From Streptomyces globosus (GTDB lineage: Bacteria; Actinomycetota; Actinomycetes; Streptomycetales; Streptomycetaceae): a DNA stretch of 64,000 nucleotides. Positions 1-9,290 of the stretch are shown here, in pieces. Location: the NCBI RefSeq assembly GCF_003325375.1, contig NZ_CP030862.1, forward strand, positions 3,041,501 through 3,105,500, read 5' to 3'. Below the pieces are notes generated by a model. The model saw only the letters and a program-made list of their open reading frames with translations. It had not been told where the DNA came from and did not search any database. The position numbers and the translations under genes were made by a program. Position 1 is the stretch's first letter. The number at the start of each line of letters is the position of its first letter.

Positions 1-2741
1 CCGTCGCCCTGCTCGCCGAACTCGAAACCCTGCGCGGCCCCTTCCCCTCACCCGCCGGCGGCGAGGCCCGCGCCCACCTCGACAACCTGCTGACCGCCCG
101 CCTCGGCGCCCTGCGCACCGCCATGGAGACCCGCGCGGAGGAGCACGCCGAACGCGCCTTCCGCAACCGCGTGGAGCTCTCCGCGCAGGAGTTCACCGAC
201 GCCGTCGTCCGTTCCGACGAGGTCACCGAGGCCGTCGGGACGGCCGTCGCCGACTTCACCGCCTACGTACGGCGCCGCATCGACCTCGCCGTCGCCGACA
301 CCGCCGCCGACCTGCACGAAATCGGCCTGCGCCTCGACGCGGTCCACGGCAGCACGGCCTCCGGCATGCGCACGATGGGCAAGGCCGCCGGGTACGGGAG
401 CGCCGCCGCGGGCCTGCTCGGCGCCGCCCTCGCCATCGGCGTCGGCCTCAACTGGTGGAACCCGATCGGCTGGGCCGGCGCCCTGGCCCTCACCGCCTCC
501 GGCACCGGCTTCGCCGGACGGCTGCTGAGCCGGTTCGGCCTGCGCCGCGAGCAGATCCGGCGCGACTCAGCCCGCGTCGACCAGCGCACCCGCGCCCGGC
601 GCGCCGTGGCCGACCACATCGAGGCCCTGCGCGCCCACGTGACCGCCCACTGCGAGCTGATCATCCGCACGGCCGTCCTCGCCAAGGCCGCACCCGGCAT
701 CGAACAGGCAGTGGTGCTCCGCCGGATCGCCGCCGCGGCCGCCCGCGACGCCGACCTCGTGCAGAACGCGGCCGCAGCCCTCCCCGCGGCCCGCGAACCG
801 GCCGACATCCTGCTGGAGGCGATGGGCCGGGCCGAAGCCGCCGCCGGCATCACCCATCCGGCCGACGCCGACCTGCACTGGCTCGGCGCCTCCTGGTGCA
901 CCGACCCGTACAACCTCGCCGCCCCGGCCCCGGCGCGCACCGGCGGACGCTCCGGCGCCGCCCCCCGCTTCGGGCCCGGCGTCTTCCGCCGCCTCAGGGC
1001 GGCCCTGCGCCGCGGCCGCCGCCTGCCCGCGCCCGGATCCGGAGCGCAATGGCTGTCATTGCTCCACCGCGAACTGGCGGGCGACGCTTCCGCCGCGCCC
1101 GCCCTCGCCGAACTCGACGCACTGGCTGCCGACCCGCGGCCGCGAATAGCCGTGGCCGGAGACATGAGCACCGGCAAGTCCGCCTTCATCCGCCGCCTGC
1201 TCGTCGAATCCGGAAGCCCCGTGCCCGCATCCCTGCGAAGCTCCGCCGGACCGGAGACCTTCCGCGCCGAGGCGTACGCCTGGGAGGGCATGCTCCTCGT
1301 CGACACCCCCGGCTTCCAGAGCGGCCTGGAACCCCACACGCAGGCCGCCCGCGAGGCGCTCGCCGACTCCGCCGCCGTCTTCTACCTGTTCCCGCCCCAT
1401 GCGGCCGCCGGCGACCGCGCCGACCTCGACCTGCTGCTGCGGGGCCGGCCCGAGGAGGGCCGCTTCCCCAAAAGCGCCCGCGCCCTCTACGTCATCAACA
1501 AGATCGACCGGGTCGGCGGGCCCGACCTCGGCGCGGACTTCGCCGCCCGCATCGAGCGGGCCGAAGCCGCCCTCGCCTCCCTGCTGGAGGGGATCGCCCC
1601 GCCGGCCCCCGGACAGCAGCCCTACCGGGAGCGGATCGTCGCGATGGCCGCCGCCCCCTTCCAGATCCGGGCCGACCACGGAAGCGCGTACGACGACTTC
1701 CGATCCTGGGACGGCTTCCGCGACTTCGCCGCCGCCGTCCGCGAACTCCGCCTCACGCTGGAGGCCGACGCCGCGGACGTCACCGTCCTGCACGGCGGAG
1801 CCGCCCGCCTCGCCGGACTGCGCGCAGGGGCCGAAGCGGAAGCCCGCCTGCTGGCCCGGCGGCTCGACGAACTCGGCCGACTCGCCCAAGAGGCCTCGCA
1901 CGGCGCCGCCACCGGCCGCGCCATGGTGAAGGCGCTGACCCACGGCGCCGCCCGGCTCGCCGACGACTTCACCTCCCGCCTGGTCATGGAGGCCATGGAG
2001 CCCGGCCTCGATCCGGTCGTCCGCAAGGCCCGCGGTGAGCGCCTCGGAAACTGGGGCGCCGACGCCGAGTTCACCGCGATGTACGACCTCTACCGGGCGG
2101 AGGCGGACCGCACCGCCCAGACCTGGCTGGCCACCGTCTCCTCCGCCCTGGACCGCCGGACCCGCTCGCCCCGCTTCGCCCTCGCCTTCCCCGACGGCAT
2201 CGCCGGCGTCGACCTCCGCTTCATGGCCGCCGACGCCCTCCGGGCCCAGGCCCGCGACCTGCTGTCCGCGACGAGCGCGGCCCTCGCCCCCGTGGACAGG
2301 CTCTCCCCCGACGACGTGGTGCGCTTCGCCGCGCACTTCGACGTCCTCCTCGCACCCGACCAGATCGAGGCCGCACTGCACCTCACCTCCGACGCCGGGA
2401 TCTTCCTCAAGGTGCTGAACGCCGTCAGCACGATCAGCGCCATGAACTCCCTCGCCACCCGCGAGCAGAAGACCGAGGCGGCCCGGGAGGCACTCCGGGA
2501 CATCATGCGCGCCTCCGCCAGGGGCTGGGCCGCCCGCGTCCGCGACTCGGCGGCCGCGGTCGGAACCCTCTGCACCCGCCTGGAAGAGGCCGCGGCCGAC
2601 CTGACGGCCCGACAAGCCGAGGTCCACGCCGAGCTCAAGGCCGCCCGCGACCGCGCGGGCCGCTACACCGCCGCCCTGCACGGCGCGGCCGAACGCCTGG
2701 GAGTCCCCATGCCCCACCGCACCACCCGAGGCCGCCGATGA
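1..2741 (+). CDS. dynamin-like GTPase with membrane hairpin (5' partial)
   Basis: Large GTPase of the bacterial dynamin-like type, expected to act on membranes. The frame is already open at base 3 and has no convincing start or RBS near the first ATG (123), so the gene probably begins before the window. Counting from that ATG, a helical N-terminus is followed by two hydrophobic segments (about residues 88-135, around a WWNPIGW turn). The GTPase domain follows: G1 GDMSTGKS at 346-353, G3 DTPG at 394-397, G4 NKID at 459-462. A long helical tail closes the protein. The stop overlaps the next GTPase gene (ATGA), so the two are probably translationally coupled, as in other paired bacterial dynamins. 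Streptomyces DynA/DynB (sporulation septation) are an alternative relation, but the TIR neighbours argue for a conflict role (inference). Confidence 0.8.
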   Translation, partial: VALLAELETLRGPFPSPAGGEARAHLDNLLTARLGALRTAMETRAEEHAERAFRNRVELSAQEFTDAVVRSDEVTEAVGTAVADFTAYVRRRIDLAVADTAADLHEIGLRLDAVHGSTASGMRTMGKAAGYGSAAAGLLGAALAIGVGLNWWNPIGWAGALALTASGTGFAGRLLSRFGLRREQIRRDSARVDQRTRARRAVADHIEALRAHVTAHCELIIRTAVLAKAAPGIEQAVVLRRIAAAAARDADLVQNAAAALPAAREPADILLEAMGRAEAAAGITHPADADLHWLGASWCTDPYNLAAPAPARTGGRSGAAPRFGPGVFRRLRAALRRGRRLPAPGSGAQWLSLLHRELAGDASAAPALAELDALAADPRPRIAVAGDMSTGKSAFIRRLLVESGSPVPASLRSSAGPETFRAEAYAWEGMLLVDTPGFQSGLEPHTQAAREALADSAAVFYLFPPHAAAGDRADLDLLLRGRPEEGRFPKSARALYVINKIDRVGGPDLGADFAARIERAEAALASLLEGIAPPAPGQQPYRERIVAMAAAPFQIRADHGSAYDDFRSWDGFRDFAAAVRELRLTLEADAADVTVLHGGAARLAGLRAGAEAEARLLARRLDELGRLAQEASHGAATGRAMVKALTHGAARLADDFTSRLVMEAMEPGLDPVVRKARGERLGNWGADAEFTAMYDLYRAEADRTAQTWLATVSSALDRRTRSPRFALAFPDGIAGVDLRFMAADALRAQARDLLSATSAALAPVDRLSPDDVVRFAAHFDVLLAPDQIEAALHLTSDAGIFLKVLNAVSTISAMNSLATREQKTEAAREALRDIMRASARGWAARVRDSAAAVGTLCTRLEEAAADLTARQAEVHAELKAARDRAGRYTAALHGAAERLGVPMPHRTTRGRR

Positions 2742-4711
2742 ACGCGGCCCACGCGGCCCACGCAGCGCCGGAGCCGCACGACTGGGCCTCCCGCGCGGAA
2801 TCGGCCGTCCGGGAGGCCATCGGCCAGGCCGGGGCCGCCGCCCTCGCGGGCTCCTGGGCCGCGATCGCCCAGCGCCCGGTCCCCACCGTGGTCCTCTACG
2901 GGCCGCAGAACGCCGGGAAGACCAGCCTGCTGCGCCGCCTCCTCACCGAGGACGGCACCACCGTGCCCGCCTGGGCCGCTGTCAGCGCCCGCAAGGAGAC
3001 CTTCGCGGCGGACGCCGTCGAGTCCGGCGGCCTGCGCTTCGTCGACACCCCGGGCCTCATGGCAGGCGACCCCCAGCACACCGAGCGCGCGCAGGCCGCC
3101 CTGGCCGAGGCCGACGCGCTCCTGCTGGTGCTCAACCGCCGGGGCCTCGCCGCGGACCGGCCGCACCTGCTGGCCGTCGCGACCGGCACCCACTTCCACG
3201 CCGACCGCCCCCGGCCGTTCCCCGCCGGAGCCCTCCTGCCGGTCGTGACCATGGCCGACCGGTGGGGTGCCGACCCGGGCACCGAGGAGTTCCACGAGCT
3301 GGTACGGGAGTCCCGGCGCGCCCTGCACGCCCAGCTCGCTCCGCACACCGGGGAGCGGAGCGCGCCCGCCGCGCACGTCGTGGCGGCCGACCCCTACCAG
3401 ATGGCCGCCGGCGTCCCCGCCGGCGAACTCCGCCCGGAGCACTACCTGCTCGGCGACGAGTGGGACGGCATCGCCGCACTGCGGGCCGCCCTGCACGCCC
3501 TCGCCGGCCGGACCGCCGAACTGCGCGCCCACACCCGCACCCGGTTCTGGACCCGGCACGCCGCCGCGGCCCTGGAGGCCGGGCGCGCGGAGCTCGCCGA
3601 GTCGGAGGCCGCCCTGGCCGGGGCCGGCCGCCGGCGCGACCGGGCCCTCCTCTTCGAGGCCCGGCTCGACGCCGCCTGCGCGGCCGCATCGGCCCGCCTG
3701 CGCGCCCTCCTCCGGGAGGAGCTCGCCCGGCTCGTCGACGCCGCCCCTCCCGCCGAGGGCGACGAGGCTCTGCGGCGGCGGGCCGAGACCCGGCTCGCCA
3801 CCGCAACCGGGGCCTGGCGGGCCGCCGCGGCCGAGGAGGTGCGCCGCCTGGCCTTCGCCGCACGCGCCGAGACCGCCGCCGCGGCCGCCGCACCCGGCAG
3901 CGAGGCCTTCGCCACGTACGTCGACGAGGTCGTCGAACTGCTCCGGTCCGGCGCGGCGGAGGCACCGGACCCGACCGCCCCCGCCGTCACCCCGACGGCG
4001 GCCGTGTGGCTGGGGCTCGGCCCGCTGGCCATGGCCGTCCGGCACGAGACGCGCCGGCGCCTGCGCGAACACCACGCCGGGCACGCCGAGGAGACGCGCC
4101 GGGCACTCGCGGACTTCACCGCCGACGCCGCCCGGGACGCCGACACCCCCGCGCCCGGCCAGGCCGCCCCGCCGCCCGCCGGCACCGCTCCGGACCCCGG
4201 CGCCTGGCAGGCGGACTCCGACCCCGCGGCGGACGACGGGGCCGCAGCCGACCAGCCCGGCGGGGACGGTGCCGCGTACGCCTCCGACGCGTACGGCCCG
4301 GACCCGTACGCCGCGGACGCGTACGGCTACCCCGGCGGCCCGGCGGCCGACGCGGCAGGCGGCGGCGCACACCCGGGGCATGCCGCCGAGGCCGTGGTCG
4401 CACTGGTGGAGGAGGCACTGGTCTTCGCCGCCTGGTACCACCTCGAACACCGCACGCGGAAGCAGGCCGCCGACACCGCGCGCGAGGCCGCCCGGCGGGC
4501 CGCCCGGCGCCGGGCAGCCATCGACGACCTCACCGAGCGCATCGCCGCCGGCTGCGAGGAGGACTGGCTGCGCCTGGTCGCCGCCACGCGCACGGCGATC
4601 CGCGCCCGCATCCCGGCGGACGCCCTCGTGGATCCGCTCCGCGCGGAGCACGACCGGCTCCGCGGTGCCGTCGCCACCCTGGAGCAGGTCCTCGGGGAGC
4701 TCCCGCTGTGA
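2738..4711 (+). CDS. second dynamin-like/YfjP-type GTPase
   Basis: A 657-residue GTPase whose ATG overlaps the upstream stop. Visible motifs are the P-loop GPQNAGKT (residues 55-62) and G3 DTPGL (103-107). The G4 position reads TMAD (171-174) instead of N/TKxD, so guanine specificity may be altered. Long alanine- and arginine-rich helices follow, then an Asp/Tyr/Pro-rich low-complexity linker (about 490-545) and another helical segment. The pairing of two unlike GTPases in one transcription unit suggests a heteromeric membrane-associated assembly, which is inference. The stop overlaps the GTG of the TIR gene by 4 bp, tying all three genes into one operon. Confidence 0.75.
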   Translation: MNAAHAAHAAPEPHDWASRAESAVREAIGQAGAAALAGSWAAIAQRPVPTVVLYGPQNAGKTSLLRRLLTEDGTTVPAWAAVSARKETFAADAVESGGLRFVDTPGLMAGDPQHTERAQAALAEADALLLVLNRRGLAADRPHLLAVATGTHFHADRPRPFPAGALLPVVTMADRWGADPGTEEFHELVRESRRALHAQLAPHTGERSAPAAHVVAADPYQMAAGVPAGELRPEHYLLGDEWDGIAALRAALHALAGRTAELRAHTRTRFWTRHAAAALEAGRAELAESEAALAGAGRRRDRALLFEARLDAACAAASARLRALLREELARLVDAAPPAEGDEALRRRAETRLATATGAWRAAAAEEVRRLAFAARAETAAAAAAPGSEAFATYVDEVVELLRSGAAEAPDPTAPAVTPTAAVWLGLGPLAMAVRHETRRRLREHHAGHAEETRRALADFTADAARDADTPAPGQAAPPPAGTAPDPGAWQADSDPAADDGAAADQPGGDGAAYASDAYGPDPYAADAYGYPGGPAADAAGGGAHPGHAAEAVVALVEEALVFAAWYHLEHRTRKQAADTAREAARRAARRRAAIDDLTERIAAGCEEDWLRLVAATRTAIRARIPADALVDPLRAEHDRLRGAVATLEQVLGELPL

Positions 4712-5757
4712 CGCCGCAGCCGCCGCGCGTCTTCGTCGGCCACGCCTCCGCCGACCGGGAGGCCTTCGTCGAACCGCTGGCCCGCGCGCTCGCCGCGCTC
4801 GGCGTCCAGGCGTGGGTGGAGTTCTGGGAGGTCCGCCTCGGAGACCGCCTCGCGCACACCGTCTTCGACCGGGGCATGGACACCGCCGACTGCTTCGTCC
4901 TCGTCCTCTCCGACCGCTGGACGAAGGACCCCTGGCTCGCGGACCAGCTCGACGGGGCCACCGTCCGCCGCATCGAGGACGGGCGCCGCCTCATCCCCGT
5001 CCTCCTCGACGGCATGCGGACCCCGCCGGCCCTGCGGCACCTCGTGCCCCTGCGGGCCGACCGCACCGCCGCCGCGGCGGCCGCGGCCGCCGCCGCCATC
5101 GCCGACACCGTCCACGGCGCCGACCCGCGGCCGCCCGTCGCACCCCCGCCCGGGTACGCGGCCACCGGCGCGCGCACCGCTGCCGCGGCTGCGGCGGCGG
5201 ACCGGCCCTCCCCGGCACCGGCCCGTACGGGCGGGCCGCCCCGCCGCCGGCCCCCCTTCCCCGGTGTCGCCGCCCCCGACCTCGCCCTGCTGCACCACGC
5301 CCTGCGCGAGGCCCTGGCCCGGGGCGTGCCCGGCCCGCTCCCGTGGGCGGGGGTGCGGGAGGCGGCCGAACGGGACGGCCTGGCCGGCGACGCACTGGCC
5401 GGGGCGCTGCGGTCGCTCGAAGCGGCGGGGCTGATCACGGCCGCCCGCGGAGGAGGGACCGTGGCGTGGTGCACGCTGACCCCGCACGGCTACCGGCTCG
5501 GCGCCCCGGGCGCGGTACCCGATCTGGAGGACGCCAAGCGCCGGGTCATCGCCGCGCTGCTGAACCGGCCGCCCGGGCACCGGTCGACGGGCCGGGACAC
5601 TGCCGAGCTGGCGGAGACGGCCGATGCCCCGGTCCTCGTCGCGGACCGGCTCCTGGCCGACCTGGCGGAGGCCGGGCACCTGCGCCTGCTCCGCGGGGCC
5701 GGCGGGCGGACCCTGGTGGCGGACGTCAGCCCCCTCCTCGCCCGGTGGATCACCTGA
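4708..5757 (+). CDS. TIR-domain protein with C-terminal winged-helix region
   Basis: A 349-residue protein starting at a GTG that overlaps the previous stop (GTGA). The N-terminal 120 residues form a TIR_2-type domain: start RVFVGHASAD, BB-loop-like WVEFWEVRLGD, and VLVLSDRW before the conserved W76. Where TIR NADases carry their catalytic Glu (WxxxE), this protein reads W76-L-A-D-Q80, so Glu is replaced by Gln. An alanine-rich linker leads to a C-terminal region (about 185-349) resembling two winged-helix units (LxxALRSLEAAGLI, LLADLAEAGHL). It may be a sensor or adaptor rather than an active NADase. The TIR assignment is secure; the C-terminal role is inferred. Confidence 0.75.
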   Translation: MTPQPPRVFVGHASADREAFVEPLARALAALGVQAWVEFWEVRLGDRLAHTVFDRGMDTADCFVLVLSDRWTKDPWLADQLDGATVRRIEDGRRLIPVLLDGMRTPPALRHLVPLRADRTAAAAAAAAAAIADTVHGADPRPPVAPPPGYAATGARTAAAAAAADRPSPAPARTGGPPRRRPPFPGVAAPDLALLHHALREALARGVPGPLPWAGVREAAERDGLAGDALAGALRSLEAAGLITAARGGGTVAWCTLTPHGYRLGAPGAVPDLEDAKRRVIAALLNRPPGHRSTGRDTAELAETADAPVLVADRLLADLAEAGHLRLLRGAGGRTLVADVSPLLARWIT

Positions 5758-5875
5758 CGCCCACTCAGAAACCGCCGAATCGCTGCAGATCCGCCCCGGG
5801 GGCCGCTCGCCTTCCCGGCCACAGCACTAGGCTGGCCCCGGCGGGCGCGGGCCCGCCGGGGGAGGGGGCGGCAGG

Positions 5876-8203
5876 TTGCCGTACGCACGGAAGCGGATCT
5901 TCGTCAGCCATGCCGGACCGGACCTGCCCTGGGCGGAATGGATCGCCTGGGTGCTGGAGCAGGAGGGCCACGAGGTCGACCTCGACCTCTGGGACTGGCG
6001 GATGGGCGAGCGCTTCGAGGAGCGCGTCGGCGCCGGCCTCGGCGAGCGCCCCGGCTACGACCTCGTCGTCATGCTGCTGTCCCCCCAATACCTCGACTCC
6101 CCTTACGCCGGCCGGGAATGGGAGCACGCGCTGCGCGCCCCGGCGATCCGCCTGCTCTCCCCCGGCCGACTGCTGCCGGTGCAGATCAAACCGCTGACCG
6201 GGCCCGTGCCGCCCGCCCTCGCCCCGCTCCCGCGGCTGGTCCTGCACGGCCTGCACAGCGAGTCCGAGGTGATCGCCCGCCTCGCCGACGCGGTGCGCAA
6301 CGCCGGCGCGACGGCCGGGACGGACGACCGGACCGCCCCCGCCCCCGCCTCCGCGCCGCAACCCGGCGCCGGCCCGGTCGGCCGGCCCGCGCCCTCCGCC
6401 GCAGCGGGCCCCGCCGCACCCCGGTTGCCCGGCAGCGCCGACCGGCCCGCCCTGTGGAACATCCCCGGCCGCCACCCCGGCGTCCAGGGCCGCGAGGCCC
6501 TCATCCAGCAGATCCGCCTCCAACTCCTCGCGTCCTCCGTGGCGGCCGTCCCGGCGCTGCACGGCCTCGACGGGGTCGGCGCGCACGAGGTCGCCCAGGA
6601 GTACGCGCAGCGCTTCAGGGGCCAGTACGACCTCGTGTGGTGGATCGGCGCCGCCGACCGCGCGGCGGTCCGCGCCGGGTACGCCGACCTCGCCGGCCGC
6701 CTCGGCATCGCCGCCGCGCCCGGAAGCCCCCTCCGGCCCGACCGCGACCGGCTGCTCGAAGCCCTGTTCGCCGACCTCGCCACCCGCCCCAGGTGGCTCG
6801 TCGTCCTCGCCGACGCCGGCCCCCCGGAATCCCTGGCAGACCTGCTGCCGCCGGAGCCGGGGCACCTGCTGCTGCTCCCCGCCGCCGGAGACTGGACGGA
6901 CCCGGCCGCAGTACGGCGGAACGTGCAGCCCGGCCGGCCGGAGCAGCCCGAGGACCCGGCCACCGGGCACCGTCCGGCGCAGTCCCCGCCCGGCCCGGCA
7001 GGGGCCCGAAGCCGGCCCCGGCCGCGCGTCCTCGCAGTGGCGACCGAGTGGTCGTCCTCGCGCGGCGGCCTCAGCACCTTCAACCGGCGGATGTGCCGGG
7101 CCCTGTCCGTAGCCGGCGCCGACGTGTACTGCCTGGTACCCGCCTTCGACAAGGAGGAGGCCGCCGCTGCCTCGGCCGCCGGGGTGACCCTCGTCGAGGC
7201 AGAACGCCCCCCGCTGTGGACCGGCGAGCGCTCCCTGCTGCGCAAGCCGGGCCCCGCCCTGCCCGGCCCGCCGGACCTGGTCATCGGCCACGGCCGCGTC
7301 ACCGGCCCGGCAGCCCAGCTCCTGGCGGAGGACCACTACCCGCAGGCCCGGCGGATCCACGTCATCCACATGGTCCCCGACCAGATCGAATGGCTGAAGG
7401 AGGACCGCGCCGACGACCCGGCCCGCCGCGCCGACGACCGCAGCACCACCGAGCGCCTCCTCGGCGCCACCGCGCACCGGCCCGTCGTCCTCGGCCCCCT
7501 CCTCTACAGCAAGTACGCCAAGCACTTCACCGTCCCCACGGGCGGCACCCGCCTGCTGCGCGTCGACCCCGGCTTCGAACCGTCCTCCGCCGAGCCGCGC
7601 GCCGTCCCCGAGGGCGACCCCGAAGTCCTCGTCTTCGGACGGGCCGAGGACGTCCTGATCAAGGGCCTCGACACGGCCGCCGAGGCGATGGGGCGGCTCG
7701 TCCGGCGCGCCCACCGCTTCCGCGGCGTCGACCTGGCCGTACGCGGCGTACCCGACGGTGAGGACGGCGGCGCGCTCCGGGAGCGGCTGATGGCGTACGC
7801 GGGCAGCGGGGACCTGAACATCGTCCCCAAGCCCTTCCGGACCGACCCCGAGACCCTGCGGGCCGACCTGCACCACGCCAGCCTGGTCCTGCTGCCGTCC
7901 CGGCGGGAGGGGTTCGGGCTCTCCGCGGTCGAGGCGATCGCCGCGGGCACCCCCGTCCTGGTCAGCGACGCGAGCGGGCTCGGCCTGCTGCTGCGCGAGA
8001 CGCTGGGCGTGGCGGAGGCCGAGCAGTATGTGGTGGAGACCCGCGGTGACGACCAGGACGCGGAGCGGTGGAGCCACGCCGTCGAGTTCCTCCTGCGGGA
8101 CCGGGCGGCCGCCTTCGCGCGGGCGGCGGAGCTGCGCGAGCACCTGGCGGCCCGGTTCAGCTGGAGCAGGGCCGCGGCCGCGCTCCTGGCCGAACTGCCC
8201 TGA
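5876..8203 (+). CDS. TIR - degenerate NB-ARC-like - GT4 glycosyltransferase fusion
   Basis: A 775-residue multidomain protein starting at TTG with a GGGGGAGGGGG stretch upstream. The N-terminal TIR domain (RIFVSHAGPD; SPYAGREWEHAL) keeps the expected catalytic Glu at E81. After a Pro/Ala linker, residues about 195-340 resemble an NB-ARC/STAND module (GRHPGVQGRE; LHGLDGVG), but the P-loop Lys-Thr is Ala236-His237, so nucleotide binding is doubtful. Residues about 380-775 form a GT-B, GT4-family glycosyltransferase: N-terminal GGLSTFNRR, donor-site motif REGFGLSAVEA. The gene lies 118 bp after the TIR/winged-helix gene, same strand. A TIR sensor or effector fused to a glycosyltransferase is unusual; the enzyme's target is unknown. 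Confidence 0.75.
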   Translation: MPYARKRIFVSHAGPDLPWAEWIAWVLEQEGHEVDLDLWDWRMGERFEERVGAGLGERPGYDLVVMLLSPQYLDSPYAGREWEHALRAPAIRLLSPGRLLPVQIKPLTGPVPPALAPLPRLVLHGLHSESEVIARLADAVRNAGATAGTDDRTAPAPASAPQPGAGPVGRPAPSAAAGPAAPRLPGSADRPALWNIPGRHPGVQGREALIQQIRLQLLASSVAAVPALHGLDGVGAHEVAQEYAQRFRGQYDLVWWIGAADRAAVRAGYADLAGRLGIAAAPGSPLRPDRDRLLEALFADLATRPRWLVVLADAGPPESLADLLPPEPGHLLLLPAAGDWTDPAAVRRNVQPGRPEQPEDPATGHRPAQSPPGPAGARSRPRPRVLAVATEWSSSRGGLSTFNRRMCRALSVAGADVYCLVPAFDKEEAAAASAAGVTLVEAERPPLWTGERSLLRKPGPALPGPPDLVIGHGRVTGPAAQLLAEDHYPQARRIHVIHMVPDQIEWLKEDRADDPARRADDRSTTERLLGATAHRPVVLGPLLYSKYAKHFTVPTGGTRLLRVDPGFEPSSAEPRAVPEGDPEVLVFGRAEDVLIKGLDTAAEAMGRLVRRAHRFRGVDLAVRGVPDGEDGGALRERLMAYAGSGDLNIVPKPFRTDPETLRADLHHASLVLLPSRREGFGLSAVEAIAAGTPVLVSDASGLGLLLRETLGVAEAEQYVVETRGDDQDAERWSHAVEFLLRDRAAAFARAAELREHLAARFSWSRAAAALLAELP

Positions 8204-8242
8204 CCGGGCAGTCCGGGGGAGTAGGAGAGCGGGGGCGCGCGG

Positions 8243-9193
8243 ATGGGAGCGGCACAGGCACTGGAGAAGCTGGTACCGGTGGTGCTGGCCTTCGGCTGCG
8301 GGGTCCTCCTCGCGCGGCGGAAGGTCGTACCGGCGGAGAGCTCGAAGGCCTTCGCGGACTACGCCTTCCTCTTCGCCGTCCCCTGCTTCCTCTTCGGCAA
8401 CATCCACCGCAGCGACCTCGGCGCCCTGTTCGACTGGCGTGCCGTCACCGGCTACGCGGCCGCGGCCTGCACCGGGGCCGTCCTCGTCGGCGTCGTCGCC
8501 TGGACGGCCGGCGTGCGCGACCCGCGCGGCGCGGCGCTGCGCATCATGGCCGGCGTCCAGGTCAACACGGCCTACTTCTCCGTGCCCGTCTTCATCATGC
8601 TGTTCGGGAACGCCGCACCCATCTTCCCCGTGCTGCTGTTCCAGGTGTGCGTCTTCTCCCTGGTCATCATCTCGATCATGGAGTGGGGCCGCCCGGGCCG
8701 CGTCGGCAGCCCGGCCCGCCGGCTCGGATCGGCGGTCTCCGCCTCGCTGCTGACGCCCGTGGTCATCGCCTGCAACGCGGGCATCCTGCTGGGCCTGCTG
8801 CCCGTCACCGTGCCCGGCGTGGTCCTCGACGCGTTCGCGTTCGTCGGCGACAGCGCCTCGCCCGTCGCCCTGTTCGCCCTCGGACTGCACCTGGGCGGCA
8901 GCGGCCTGAAGATCCGCGGCACCACCCGCGAGGAGATGGCGGTCATCGCGTTCAAGTGCGCCGCCATGCCCCTGATCACGTACGCCGTCTGCCGCCACCT
9001 GTTCGGCGTCGAGGGGGAGTGGCTCGGCCACCTCGTCCTGATCGCAGCGATGCCCGCACCGCAGAACCTCTTCATCTTCGCCCAGCGCTACGACGTCGGC
9101 GTCGACCTGTCCGCCGCCCTCGTCGTCAAGAGCTCCGTCGTCGCCCTGCTCCTGCTCCCGCTGTGGACGCAGTGGGCCGTACACCTGGCCTGA
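8243..9193 (+). CDS. AEC (auxin efflux carrier) family permease
   Basis: A 316-residue membrane protein with about ten hydrophobic segments, in the AEC family of secondary transporters (organic-acid or malonate-type efflux). Supporting features are the family-like loop NTAYFSVPVFIMLFG in the first half and GLHLGGSGLKIRG and AAMPAPQNLFIFAQRY in the second half. ATG start with GTAGGAG upstream. It follows the TIR-GT4 gene by 39 bp and may be read from the same transcript, although a functional link is not evident. Substrate unknown. Confidence 0.75.
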   Translation: MGAAQALEKLVPVVLAFGCGVLLARRKVVPAESSKAFADYAFLFAVPCFLFGNIHRSDLGALFDWRAVTGYAAAACTGAVLVGVVAWTAGVRDPRGAALRIMAGVQVNTAYFSVPVFIMLFGNAAPIFPVLLFQVCVFSLVIISIMEWGRPGRVGSPARRLGSAVSASLLTPVVIACNAGILLGLLPVTVPGVVLDAFAFVGDSASPVALFALGLHLGGSGLKIRGTTREEMAVIAFKCAAMPLITYAVCRHLFGVEGEWLGHLVLIAAMPAPQNLFIFAQRYDVGVDLSAALVVKSSVVALLLLPLWTQWAVHLA

Positions 9194-9290
9194 GCACGAC
9201 CGCACGCGCCGTACAGCGCGGCGAAATGCCCTGCCGCGGGCCTGCGCCACGCGGCAGGCTCGCCCCCACGCCACAGCACACGGCCCGCCG

